From the NCBI GenBank assembly GCA_021778575.1, contig JAJYCH010000121.1:1-9258 (forward strand): 9,258 nt of DNA, given 5' to 3'. This document shows positions 1-6,643 of this stretch, piece after piece. Each line of letters begins with the position of its first letter. Position 1 is the stretch's first letter. The position numbers and the translations under genes were made by a program. The notes beneath the pieces are model-generated. The model worked only from the letters and a program-made list of their open reading frames with translations, was not told the origin of the DNA and did not search any database. The DNA is from Planctomycetota bacterium (lineage in GTDB: Bacteria; Planctomycetota; Planctomycetia; Isosphaerales; Isosphaeraceae).

Positions 1-1
1 G

Positions 2-385
2 GGCGGGGAGTGGGAGGACTGGCTGGTCAAGAACGAGCAAACCAACGTCGTCACCACGGCGAAACCCGGGGCAGCCCTGGCCCAACGAGCGAACGTCGCT
101 TATCGGATCCTCGACCGTGATCGAGCCACGATCACCGTCGAACTTCGACCCACGACCGGTCGAGGGCATCAACTCCGCGTCCAGCTTGCTTCACGCGGCT
201 TACCGATCGTGGGCGATCGGAAATACGGGGCTCGATCGATCCTGACCGCGGTTGATGGTCAGCCTCGGATCGCGCTTCATGCCCATTCCTTACGCTTCAA
301 GCATCCGACCCGGCCGGAGTTTCTGACGGTGGAAGCACCGCTCCCGGCAGACTGGCCCGGACACGGGTCGAACGCGAGAAAGTAA
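2..385 (+). CDS. RluA-family RNA pseudouridine synthase, C-terminal part (5' end outside window)
   Basis: This is the last 127 codons of a pseudouridine synthase that converts uridine to pseudouridine in rRNA or tRNA in the cytoplasm. The frame opens at base 2 with no start codon and ends in TAA at 383-385. The visible part carries the family's C-terminal signature TGRGHQLRVQLASRG (about residues 60-74 of the fragment), followed by LPIVGDRKYGA and then IALHAHSLRFKHP, which match the conserved TGRTHQIRVH, PIVGDxxYG and LHAxxLxFxHP blocks of RluA/RluC/RluD enzymes. The catalytic Asp motif (HRLDxxTSG) lies upstream, outside the window, so activity and the exact subfamily cannot be judged. Its last 89 bp overlap the 3' end of the convergent lipoprotein gene. 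The family call is secure. The target base is unknown. Confidence 0.93.
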   Translation, partial: GGEWEDWLVKNEQTNVVTTAKPGAALAQRANVAYRILDRDRATITVELRPTTGRGHQLRVQLASRGLPIVGDRKYGARSILTAVDGQPRIALHAHSLRFKHPTRPEFLTVEAPLPADWPGHGSNARK

Positions 386-2021
386 ACGCGGAGTGGCTCC
401 AGTAGGCCAGCGGCACGCCGATACTGGCCATCACGAACGCCGCGATCGGTCGCCAGAACGCGGGGTCGCGAAACCGCTCGGCGTCGGTATTCGCCGCCTG
501 GGGACGATCCTCCCCCGGAAGCATCGATGGCGTGGCTTCGGTCGCGGGCACCGGCGCGGGGGCTGGATCGAGCTTCGCGGGAACTTGATCGGAACCACCG
601 GGTAAGGCCGACCGAGGAGCCTCGACGACCGGTGGCGGCTCAGGCGCGACAGCCGGCGTGGGAGTCGGAGCCGGTTCCGTCGGTCGAGGTTCGGGCGAGG
701 TCGCCAGCGCGACCCGGGCTGTCGAGACTCGGGCCTTCGGTGGATTCGCCGTCAGATACGCCTCCGCAAGCCTGACCTCGGCGTCGGTCAGACCGATCTC
801 TTCCGCCTTGGCTGTAGCCGATTGCGAATCTTCCTGGACGACCGCTCGAAGGTGGATGTACCAGACCAGGCCGGCACGGGTTCCATCGGCATCGCAAAAG
901 TAGAGCGGCCGGTTTTCCGAGAGCGTCATCAGATCATCAAAACGAGCCAGACGGTTCTGTTCCAGACGGTTCGCCAGAATGGGCAGAGAAATGTAAACCA
1001 TGTTCCGATCACTGACCGCTTCGACAAAATTTGGATCAACTTCGCTGGGTTTCCGCAGATCGACAAACGTGCGATATCCTTTTTCCTTGAGCCATTCCAG
1101 GCCATCAATCGAAGGAGCCGAACCTCCCGCAGTGGACGGGGCAACCGAGGCATAGTGCCGGATTCCCGGTGCTTGATTCAGTGCTGTGGTCGGAATCGGC
1201 GGCAAGATCCCGACCGCCCCTTCCACCGCCGAGACTTTCTCGGCGGGGGGTGGGGGGTTGGTGTCCTGGGCGGGGGCCGGAGTGGCTGCGGGGACCGCGC
1301 TGGGAGCCGTCGAGGCCGTCGGCGCGGGGCTGGCCGAAGGACCAGCGGCGGCCGGCGGGGCGGCCGCGGGCTTCGGTGCCGTCGAAGCGGCTTTCATCAC
1401 TTCCGTCGAGAGATCAACCGGGGGAAGGTTATCGAGCAGATCGGTCGAGCCCGAGTTCTCCGGGCTCGAATGCAACGCTCGATAGACGTCCGTCCCTCGA
1501 CGCTGGGCAACGGTTCCCTTGGGAACTATGGTCGAGTACGACGATGGATTCGCGCCGGAAGCCGAACCTCGGCCAGAGGCCGGGTTCGCGGCGCCTTTGG
1601 CTCCGACTGGTTGATTGCTCGAACTCGATTGGATCGGTTCGAGCTGAGTGGGCGGCTGTTCGAGCGCCGGCGGCGGCACGATCGTGCCGGGAGCCGGATA
1701 CACGATGCCTCCAGAGATGACCGGGGTACCGGAATCAACAAAAGTTTCCCCGGCGCCGCAACCGCATTCGGTGCCACTGGCCCCGAACACCCCCGCGCCG
1801 CAGCCTTCAAAGTGTTTAGTGACACGAGCGGTCAGGGCCTGGACCCCGTTCGAGATTTTCGCACCGAGGTTGCAATCGTAACAACCACCGGATCGGCAAC
1901 CCGACTGGATCATCGCGAAGCCAGCCAGCGCCAGCAGCGCCAGGCCGGGCGATCTCTGCCAGCTCCGAGAGGCGAAGGCCCGCCGATCGCGACCTCCCGC
2001 CAAGTTTCGATTCGTCGTCAT
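297..2021 (-). CDS. Predicted lipoprotein with dual-specificity-phosphatase-like domain and C-terminal membrane helix
   Basis: The protein is 574 residues. It begins with a basic stretch and a hydrophobic helix (about 25-39) ending in IQSGC, so Cys42 is a likely lipidation site, although position -3 is Gln rather than the usual Leu. A Cys-rich segment follows (C42, C47, C50, C74, C86, C88), then Ser/Pro/Ala-rich linkers (about 105-280). A DSP/PTP-like domain spans about 285-415. It has a HYASVAPS start, a GLEWLKEKGYRTFVDLR strand-helix block, and a CX5R loop CDADGTR with Cys376 and Arg382. A second Pro/Ala-rich linker (about 440-510) leads to a membrane helix at about 522-541. The His usually before the catalytic Cys is Phe375 and the Ser/Thr usually after Arg is Ala383, so activity is uncertain. 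I chose ATG 2021 because GGGAG lies 10 nt upstream and the signal sequence starts there. An in-frame GTG at 2276 would add 85 unremarkable residues. Substrate unknown; probable location is outside the cytoplasm. Confidence 0.82.
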   Translation of the reverse strand: MTTNRNLAGGRDRRAFASRSWQRSPGLALLALAGFAMIQSGCRSGGCYDCNLGAKISNGVQALTARVTKHFEGCGAGVFGASGTECGCGAGETFVDSGTPVISGGIVYPAPGTIVPPPALEQPPTQLEPIQSSSSNQPVGAKGAANPASGRGSASGANPSSYSTIVPKGTVAQRRGTDVYRALHSSPENSGSTDLLDNLPPVDLSTEVMKAASTAPKPAAAPPAAAGPSASPAPTASTAPSAVPAATPAPAQDTNPPPPAEKVSAVEGAVGILPPIPTTALNQAPGIRHYASVAPSTAGGSAPSIDGLEWLKEKGYRTFVDLRKPSEVDPNFVEAVSDRNMVYISLPILANRLEQNRLARFDDLMTLSENRPLYFCDADGTRAGLVWYIHLRAVVQEDSQSATAKAEEIGLTDAEVRLAEAYLTANPPKARVSTARVALATSPEPRPTEPAPTPTPAVAPEPPPVVEAPRSALPGGSDQVPAKLDPAPAPVPATEATPSMLPGEDRPQAANTDAERFRDPAFWRPIAAFVMASIGVPLAYWSHSAFTFSRSTRVRASLPGAVLPPSETPAGSDA

Positions 2022-2031
2022 CGCGGATGAA

Positions 2032-2036
2032 CTCCC
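2032..2036 (-). promoter_or_regulatory. Ribosome binding site deciding the lipoprotein start
   Basis: On the minus strand this reads GGGAG, 10 nt before the ATG at 2021. The longer alternative beginning at GTG 2276 has no comparable site close upstream, so this site favours the shorter protein, whose signal sequence is then at the N-terminus where export needs it. Confidence 0.65.
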
Positions 2037-2386
2037 GTCTGCTGACACCTCGCGTCGCGACTCCGGGCCGGTCCGTTGGTGCCATCCCATCGTGTTCTCC
2101 GACCCCAGAATCGTCGGGCCCTGGTACGAGGGCGAGCCCGACCTTGGGCTCATCACCAGCTCGTCCGCCCCCAGAGCGATCGCATTCGACCGAACGAAAT
2201 CACCCGTTTCCAACCCGCGCGGAGGCTCGTCGGGTGGTGAACCTGGCTCGACGAGATCACTCTCGGCAAGGTCCACTCTCGACGAATTCCCGAATGGGTT
2301 CGCATGCCAGTACCCGGTAGGTGTGAATTCGCAGGTGCCGATCCGATCCCGAAAACCAATCCCGAGTCAACATGACCCGAATCCGG

Positions 2387-2392
2387 TATTCT
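2387..2392 (+). promoter_or_regulatory. Possible -10 element for the GT-C gene pair
   Basis: TATTCT sits in the context CCGGTATTCTGGGG, 116 nt before the ATG at 2509. The same GGTATYCT word precedes the hydrolase and VOC genes. I see no good -35 hexamer at 16-19 nt spacing, so this rests on the -10 word and on recurrence alone. Confidence 0.3.
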
Positions 2393-2508
2393 GGGGGGAG
2401 ACCTCGGACCTTCCGGTTCGGTCGCCTCGGGTGCTCAGCACTCGACTCGACCATCCCGTGAGGACCGGGGACAGGTCGATTTCTCGTCCCGTCGAGCAAA
2501 CTTAGCCG

Positions 2509-3966
2509 ATGAACCACCCGTTGCCAAAAAACCACGGCGATTTCTCGAATGTTGGCGAGACTGGGCCGTCCTTGACGCCTTCCACCCCCAAAATAAGGGC
2601 CTACACTTTGCCCAACCCGCATTCTTTCCCGAGTTTGCGACCGATTCTCCAATCCCCAAACTGGGCTGGGCCGGTTCTCGTGGTCGTGCTGGCCTTGACG
2701 GTTTTCGGGTGGAATCTGACCGCCGAACCCCCCTTCGTGGATGAGTTCGCCTATGTCTCGCAATCGTTCTATGCCGACCTCTGGATCACCGGACGCTGGG
2801 ACAACCCAGCCTGGTTGACATACGCAGGGTATGATTTACCCCCCTTGCCAAAATACGCGATCGGACTGGCCCTCCGAGCCCAGGGTTACCGCCGACCTGG
2901 CCCGGCAGCCATGAATGCGTGGTATCAGAACATTAGCAGTGAGTCGGTCTCGAAGTTAGAGTTGGTGGCGGCTCGATGGCCCTCGGTGGCGATGGGAGCG
3001 TTCGGATGCCTGGCGATTTACGGATTAGGGGTTCTGGGGGGAAATCGCCGGATAGGCTGGATCGCGGCGTTACTGCTGATGTTCAACCCGCTCTACGCGA
3101 TACACGCGCGTCGGGCGATGTCGGACGTCTATGCCGAGTCGCTCCTCCTGGCGACGGCGGCCTGCGGACTCTGGGGATGGCAGCGTCTGCTGTCGGGGAA
3201 GTCCCGGCTCAGCGCGTGGCTGGTCGTCACGTTGGGTTCGGGGGTTCTGGGAGGTCTGGCGACTTTATCCAAGTTGAATGGGGTCCTCGGATTGTTCGTT
3301 CTGGGAGCCTGGGCCATTCTGGCGCTGGGGTTGATCCGATTTCCGCTTCGTGGACGAATCGACTTCTGCCTGGCGACGTTCCTGGCCGGGATTGTGGCCT
3401 TCACCACGTTTTGTGCTCTCAACCCGTTCCTGTTTGCCCATCCCTCCGCGTCGGCCCCTCAAGCGCTGGCACGCCTGGGATTCTGGGAACGGGTCAAGGT
3501 GGTGTCCGACCACCGCGTCAATGTCTCGGATCATGCGAAATCGCTGTTTCCGAACGACGCGCTCCGGACGGGACGCGACAAGGTCGAGGCGGTCGTCGTT
3601 CAAGGGTTCGGTCGGTTCGGACCGTTCGGGCCTCGCGGACGAACCGACTCGACCATTCGCTTTGACTGGAAGCAGGATCGCGGCGCCCTGCTTTGGATAC
3701 CGATCGTGGGCCTGGGATTCATCGCCGGGCTGATCCGTGGGATCGGTCGGCGGAAAGCGGCGGAACCGCCGACCTCGTGGGCGATTCTGGTCCAGGCGAT
3801 CGTCGCGGTCGGAGTCGTCACGGCGTTCATTCCGCTGGCCTGGGATCGTTACTTTCTGTCGATTCAGCCGGGCTTCGCACTCCTGGGAAGCTATGCGGTC
3901 GTGGCTGGCTTTGACCTCGTTCGCGGCTGGTTGATCCGTCGCCCGCTCCCGGAGGATCGACCATGA
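2509..3966 (+). CDS. GT-C fold membrane glycosyltransferase, PMT/ArnT-like (GT39/GT83-type)
   Basis: This 485-residue polytopic inner-membrane protein is predicted to move a sugar from a polyprenyl-phosphate donor to an acceptor on the outer face of the membrane. After a hydrophilic Pro/Ser-rich N-terminus of about 52 residues comes the first membrane helix (about 54-70) and then a loop with PPFVDEFAYVS. Asp78-Glu79 there matches the acidic DE pair in the first external loop of PMT/ArnT enzymes. Further landmarks are PPLPKYAIGL (about 111-120), HARRAMSDVYAESL (about 199-212, with the second family Asp at 205) and WDRYFLSIQP (about 445-454), close to the usual RYxLP motif. About ten hydrophobic helices are visible. 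The ATG at 2509 is the first after an in-frame TAG 6 nt upstream. It lacks an obvious Shine-Dalgarno, so a later start is possible. The gene overlaps the next by ATGA. Family confidence is high; donor and acceptor are unknown. Confidence 0.87.
   Translation: MNHPLPKNHGDFSNVGETGPSLTPSTPKIRAYTLPNPHSFPSLRPILQSPNWAGPVLVVVLALTVFGWNLTAEPPFVDEFAYVSQSFYADLWITGRWDNPAWLTYAGYDLPPLPKYAIGLALRAQGYRRPGPAAMNAWYQNISSESVSKLELVAARWPSVAMGAFGCLAIYGLGVLGGNRRIGWIAALLLMFNPLYAIHARRAMSDVYAESLLLATAACGLWGWQRLLSGKSRLSAWLVVTLGSGVLGGLATLSKLNGVLGLFVLGAWAILALGLIRFPLRGRIDFCLATFLAGIVAFTTFCALNPFLFAHPSASAPQALARLGFWERVKVVSDHRVNVSDHAKSLFPNDALRTGRDKVEAVVVQGFGRFGPFGPRGRTDSTIRFDWKQDRGALLWIPIVGLGFIAGLIRGIGRRKAAEPPTSWAILVQAIVAVGVVTAFIPLAWDRYFLSIQPGFALLGSYAVVAGFDLVRGWLIRRPLPEDRP
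3951..3966 (+). promoter_or_regulatory. Translational coupling junction: GGAGG ribosome site plus ATGA stop/start overlap
   Basis: GGAGG at 3951-3955 lies 7 nt before ATG 3963-3965 and inside the last codons of the upstream GT-C gene. That gene's TGA stop at 3964-3966 shares bases with the ATG. This layout usually lets terminating ribosomes restart on the downstream gene and indicates one mRNA. Confidence 0.8.
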
Positions 3967-5423
3967 AGCGACTCCGACGACCCGAGCCGTGGGTCTTCTT
4001 GATCCTGTTCACCACCTACGGTTATTTCTGGCAAGCCCGCGACTGGAATATCTCCAGCCGACTGATGCTGACCTATGCGCTGGTCGACCGAGGAACTTTG
4101 TCGATCGATGGACTCGACGACCAGACCCGCGACATCGCCCGCTATCAGGGGCATTTCTACAGCGACAAGACGCCGGGATTCTCGTTGCTGGCGACTGGTC
4201 CTTACTCATTGGCAAAACGGGTCTTACGACTACCCGATCATCCCCTGAATCAGCGGGGATTCCCCCTCTGGGCCGCCGATTACTGGGTCACCCTGGGGAC
4301 GTCGGGCTTCCTGACGGCGCTGACCGGAGTGATCCTGGTCATCCTGGCGAAGGGGCTCGGCTGCGGTCCCGGACAATCGGCGCTGGTCGGTCTAACTTAC
4401 GGACTGGCGACCCCCGCTTACGCCTACGCGACGCTTGCCTATGGCCATCAGGTCGCGGCGTTTGCCTTGATCGCCAGTTTTGGGCTGATCTGGCGGGTTC
4501 ACGACCGCCCGATCGTCGCGGCTGGTCTGGCGGGGTTTCTTGCTAGCTATGCCAGTGTCGTCGAGATCCAGGTCGGTCCGGTCTCGGCGATCCTGGGTCT
4601 ATTTCTGGTGGCTCGGGTCATGGGCAAGCACTGGCCGCCTCGGACGATTTTTTGGTTCGGGCTCGGAGCGGCAATCCCCACCGCGATCCTGTTGACTTAC
4701 AACAAGCTGGCGTTCGGCTCGCCCTGGAAGATGGGCTATTTTTACGAAGTTCTCGACCAGTTCAGCACGGTCCACTCGGCCGGCAACCCGCTCGGGCTGG
4801 GACGACCCGACTGGTCGAAGCTACCGGAATTGATCTGGGGCGAGCGCCGGGGGCTGATCTGGTTTGCGCCGATCGTCGGGCTGACGGTTCCGGGTCTGGT
4901 CGTCCTGGGGTTTCGTCGATCGTGGTCGGTCCTGACCGTCTCCACGTTGACCATGGCGTCGGTCCTGCTGGTGAACCTGAGCTACCCTGAGTGGACCGGC
5001 GGCTGGTCGACCGGTCCCCGACTCCTGGTTCCGCTCTTACCGTTCGCGCTCTTGCCGGTGGCGGCGTTGCTCGCAACCGGAGGACGAGCGACGACCGCCC
5101 TGGCCATCGTTCTGGCGGTGCTAGGTGGCCTCGTCATGCTGCAATTCGTGGCGATCGGAGCACGCGTGCCGCAGGATATCGGTCGCCCCTGGCTCGATGG
5201 TGTCCTGCCGCTCTGGCGTGGCGATAAACCGTTGCCAGGTTGGGTTTTCGGCAACCGCTATGCTCAGAACTTGATCACTCTCTGGCGACCCGAACTGATC
5301 CAAAAGTTACCCGCCTGGGCCGGCTGGGCGAGCTTGCTTCCGCTGGTGCTGTTTCAGGCTCTCACCATCGGTCTGATGAGTCGATTTGTCGGCAAGACGA
5401 CCTCCGACAAACAACCGGAATGA
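3963..5423 (+). CDS. Polytopic GT-C-like membrane protein, putative glycosyltransferase
   Basis: This 486-residue integral membrane protein has about ten hydrophobic helices. It lacks the DE pair of its upstream neighbour. Its first external loop instead reads SSRLMLTYALVDRGTLSIDG (31-50) and then YQGHFYSDKTPGFSLLATGPY (61-81). I recognise this pattern (S-RL-L-ALV--GT--ID, then G--YSDK-PG-S) from a family of mostly uncharacterised GT-C-like proteins of planctomycetes and other bacteria. Other landmarks are AYGHQVAAFAL (159-169), YNKLAFGSPWKMGY (246-259) and WTGGWSTGPRLLVPLLPF (344-361), the last resembling a GPRYLxPxLPF motif. Translation is probably coupled to the upstream gene by ATGA. A short gap of 41 bp with no clear terminator separates it from the convergent GT9 gene. 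Role in envelope glycan or glycolipid assembly is inferred from fold and neighbours; substrate unknown. Confidence 0.8.
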   Translation: MKRLRRPEPWVFLILFTTYGYFWQARDWNISSRLMLTYALVDRGTLSIDGLDDQTRDIARYQGHFYSDKTPGFSLLATGPYSLAKRVLRLPDHPLNQRGFPLWAADYWVTLGTSGFLTALTGVILVILAKGLGCGPGQSALVGLTYGLATPAYAYATLAYGHQVAAFALIASFGLIWRVHDRPIVAAGLAGFLASYASVVEIQVGPVSAILGLFLVARVMGKHWPPRTIFWFGLGAAIPTAILLTYNKLAFGSPWKMGYFYEVLDQFSTVHSAGNPLGLGRPDWSKLPELIWGERRGLIWFAPIVGLTVPGLVVLGFRRSWSVLTVSTLTMASVLLVNLSYPEWTGGWSTGPRLLVPLLPFALLPVAALLATGGRATTALAIVLAVLGGLVMLQFVAIGARVPQDIGRPWLDGVLPLWRGDKPLPGWVFGNRYAQNLITLWRPELIQKLPAWAGWASLLPLVLFQALTIGLMSRFVGKTTSDKQPE

Positions 5424-5464
5424 TCTTGGCTCTCGGGTCGGGCTCGTCGCGGTCGTGCTTTCAT

Positions 5465-6541
5465 TCAGGCGATCTTCAAGATCGGTCGGCCGCCGTCAAG
5501 CTGATCGGCCACGGTGGCCCAGACCCGCTCGGGCGTCAGTTCGCTCATGCATTCGAGCCTTGGACACGTCTTGACGTAGCTCGGGGCGCACCAGACGCAG
5601 CTCTGGACGGCCCGGGCGTTGGGACCATAAGGACCGGTCCGGGCGGGGCTGGTGCAGGTGTAAACGCCCACGGTCTTCACTCCGGTGGCGGCGGCCAGGT
5701 GGAGCGGTCCGGTATCGTTGGAGAGGAAAACATCGACTTCGCGGGCGAGAGCGGCCAACTGCGGAAGTGTCGTCCGACCACAGAGATCGAGCACGTTGAT
5801 CGGCTCAAGGGCCGACTTCAATTCGTCGACGAGCGAGCGGTCTTCGGGAGCCCCGACGAGGATCAAGCTCGCCCCACGGACCTCGACGGCCCGTCGAGCC
5901 ACGGCGGCAAACTGAGCGGGGGGCCAGCGCTTGGTCAGCCACCGAGCGCCGACGTTGATCGCCAGGCGGGGCCGAGGCAAACATTGCGTGGCCATCAAGG
6001 CCCAGGCTTCGTCTTCGGCACTGATCGCGACCTCGAAACGTGGCGGATCGACCGACGCTCCGAACGCTTGGGCCACCTTCAAGAGTCGGTCGACGGCGTG
6101 AGCCTCGGCTCCCGGCGACGCGATTCGGTGGGTGTAAAAATGTCGCGATCCTTCGCGGGCCGTCTCCAGGCCCACGCGGACCTTTGCGCCCGTGGCCCAA
6201 GCCATGATCCCCGAGCGGAGTAGCCCCTGAAGATCGATGACCAGGTCGAACCGGCGTTTCCGCAGATCGAGCAAGAACCGCCCGAGCGCGGCGAGCCCCG
6301 CCGGACCGAGATTGACCTTCGAGCGATCGAACGGAATGACCTCGTCGAGACCGGGATGGCCGTCGAGCAAGCTCCGGAGACCTCGGTTCACCACCCACGA
6401 GAGGTGGGACTCGGGCCAGCGATCGCGCAAGGCCGCCAGGACCGGCAGGGCGTGGACGACGTCGCCCAGTGAGCTCGGTTTGATCAGGCAAACGCGCTCG
6501 GGCCGGAGATCGAGCAAGGAGGCCGGACGGTCGACGGTCAT
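5465..6541 (-). CDS. Glycosyltransferase family 9 protein (lipopolysaccharide heptosyltransferase I-like)
   Basis: This 358-residue soluble or peripheral GT-B enzyme is of the WaaC/WaaF type. In Gram-negative bacteria these transfer heptose from ADP-heptose to LPS core on the cytoplasmic face of the inner membrane. The N-terminal IKPSSLGDVVHALPVL (20-35) matches the WaaC signature containing the catalytic-base Asp, here Asp27. NVGARWLTKRWP (196-207) corresponds to the donor-phosphate-binding block, and SNDTGPLHLAAATGVKTVGV (274-293) is the DTGxxH motif of the C-terminal domain. Four cysteines near the end (C315, C318, C326, C331) follow a pattern common in this family. Length is normal. ATG 6541 is preceded by GGGAG at 9 nt. 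The gene is convergent with the GT-C pair and divergent from the hydrolase. Heptose specificity is not proven, because GT9 proteins outside Proteobacteria may use other sugars. Confidence 0.92.
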   Translation of the reverse strand: MTVDRPASLLDLRPERVCLIKPSSLGDVVHALPVLAALRDRWPESHLSWVVNRGLRSLLDGHPGLDEVIPFDRSKVNLGPAGLAALGRFLLDLRKRRFDLVIDLQGLLRSGIMAWATGAKVRVGLETAREGSRHFYTHRIASPGAEAHAVDRLLKVAQAFGASVDPPRFEVAISAEDEAWALMATQCLPRPRLAINVGARWLTKRWPPAQFAAVARRAVEVRGASLILVGAPEDRSLVDELKSALEPINVLDLCGRTTLPQLAALAREVDVFLSNDTGPLHLAAATGVKTVGVYTCTSPARTGPYGPNARAVQSCVWCAPSYVKTCPRLECMSELTPERVWATVADQLDGGRPILKIA

Positions 6542-6580
6542 GGACGGGAACTCCCTTTCCCCTGGGGAACAAGGCGAGGT
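6542..6580 (-). promoter_or_regulatory. Leader of the GT9 gene with alternative short hairpins around the ribosome site
   Basis: Read on the minus strand, the leader contains TTCCCCAGGGGAA, an inverted repeat at 6557-6569, then AGGGAG (the ribosome site) and then TTCCC. GGGAA can pair either with the upstream TTCCC (5 bp, 3-nt loop) or with the downstream TTCCC (5 bp, with the ribosome site in a 6-nt loop), and the two pairings exclude each other. The structure is seen in the sequence. A regulatory role is inference. Confidence 0.3.
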
Positions 6581-6585
6581 ATCCT
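6580..6585 (+). promoter_or_regulatory. Possible -10 element for the hydrolase gene
   Basis: TATCCT in the context GAGGTATCCTAG lies 58 nt before ATG 6644. The word GGTATYCT also occurs before the GT-C pair and the VOC gene. No convincing -35 is visible: at 17-nt spacing the bases are TTCCCC, part of the inverted repeat in the GT9 leader. Confidence 0.35.
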
Positions 6586-6609
6586 AGTCGGACATTGATT
6601 TCAGAACAA
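6581..6609 (-). promoter_or_regulatory. Likely promoter of the GT9 gene
   Basis: On the minus strand, TTGTTC (6604-6609) is followed after exactly 17 nt by TAGGAT (6581-6586), with 39 nt from there to the ATG. TTGTTC matches 3 of 6 and TAGGAT 4 of 6 bases of the sigma-70 consensus. The -10 overlaps a -10-like TATCCT on the opposite strand facing the hydrolase. Confidence 0.45.
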
Positions 6610-6643
6610 CCGCGAACATCAGTCCTTCGGGAGGCTCGGAGCC

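Larger units (their letters stand above)
2022..2508. other. Divergent intergenic region between lipoprotein and GT-C genes
   Basis: This stretch of about 490 bp separates two genes transcribed away from each other, so it should hold both promoters and leaders. Both strands stay open over parts of it, but the possible products show no recognisable domain and resemble shadow frames of GC-rich DNA. The only signals I can support are the GGGAG ribosome site for the minus-strand gene at 2032-2036 and a -10-like TATTCT at 2387-2392 facing the plus-strand gene. There is no tRNA, repeat array or clear terminator. Confidence 0.6.

Noticed and set aside
1186..1440. GC-rich low-complexity stretch as a DNA repeat array
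   Set aside because: It encodes the Pro/Ala-rich linker of the lipoprotein and has no regular repeat unit at the DNA level.
822..2030. Long open frame on the plus strand (402 codons) opposite the lipoprotein gene
   Set aside because: Arg/Gly-rich translation with no domain or membrane pattern, fully antisense to a gene with signal sequence, CX5R domain and ribosome site; a GC-rich shadow frame.
2022..2276. N-terminal extension of the lipoprotein from GTG 2276
   Set aside because: Would bury the signal sequence 85 residues inside, has no clear ribosome site, and shows no domain; ATG 2021 has GGGAG at 10 nt.
2365..2370. TTGACT on the minus strand as a -35 for the lipoprotein gene
   Set aside because: Good hexamer but no acceptable -10 at 16-19 nt spacing, and it lies over 340 nt from the start codon.
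5470..5484. Perfect inverted repeat CGATCTTCAAGATCG near the convergent GT-C/GT9 junction as a terminator
   Set aside because: It is inside the last codons of the GT9 gene, has a 1-nt centre and no T-run on either side; probably a coding coincidence.
5240..6223. Plus-strand open frame (327 codons) opposite the GT9 gene
   Set aside because: Covers the end of the GT-C gene and the well-defined GT9 motifs on the other strand; its translation has no recognisable fold.
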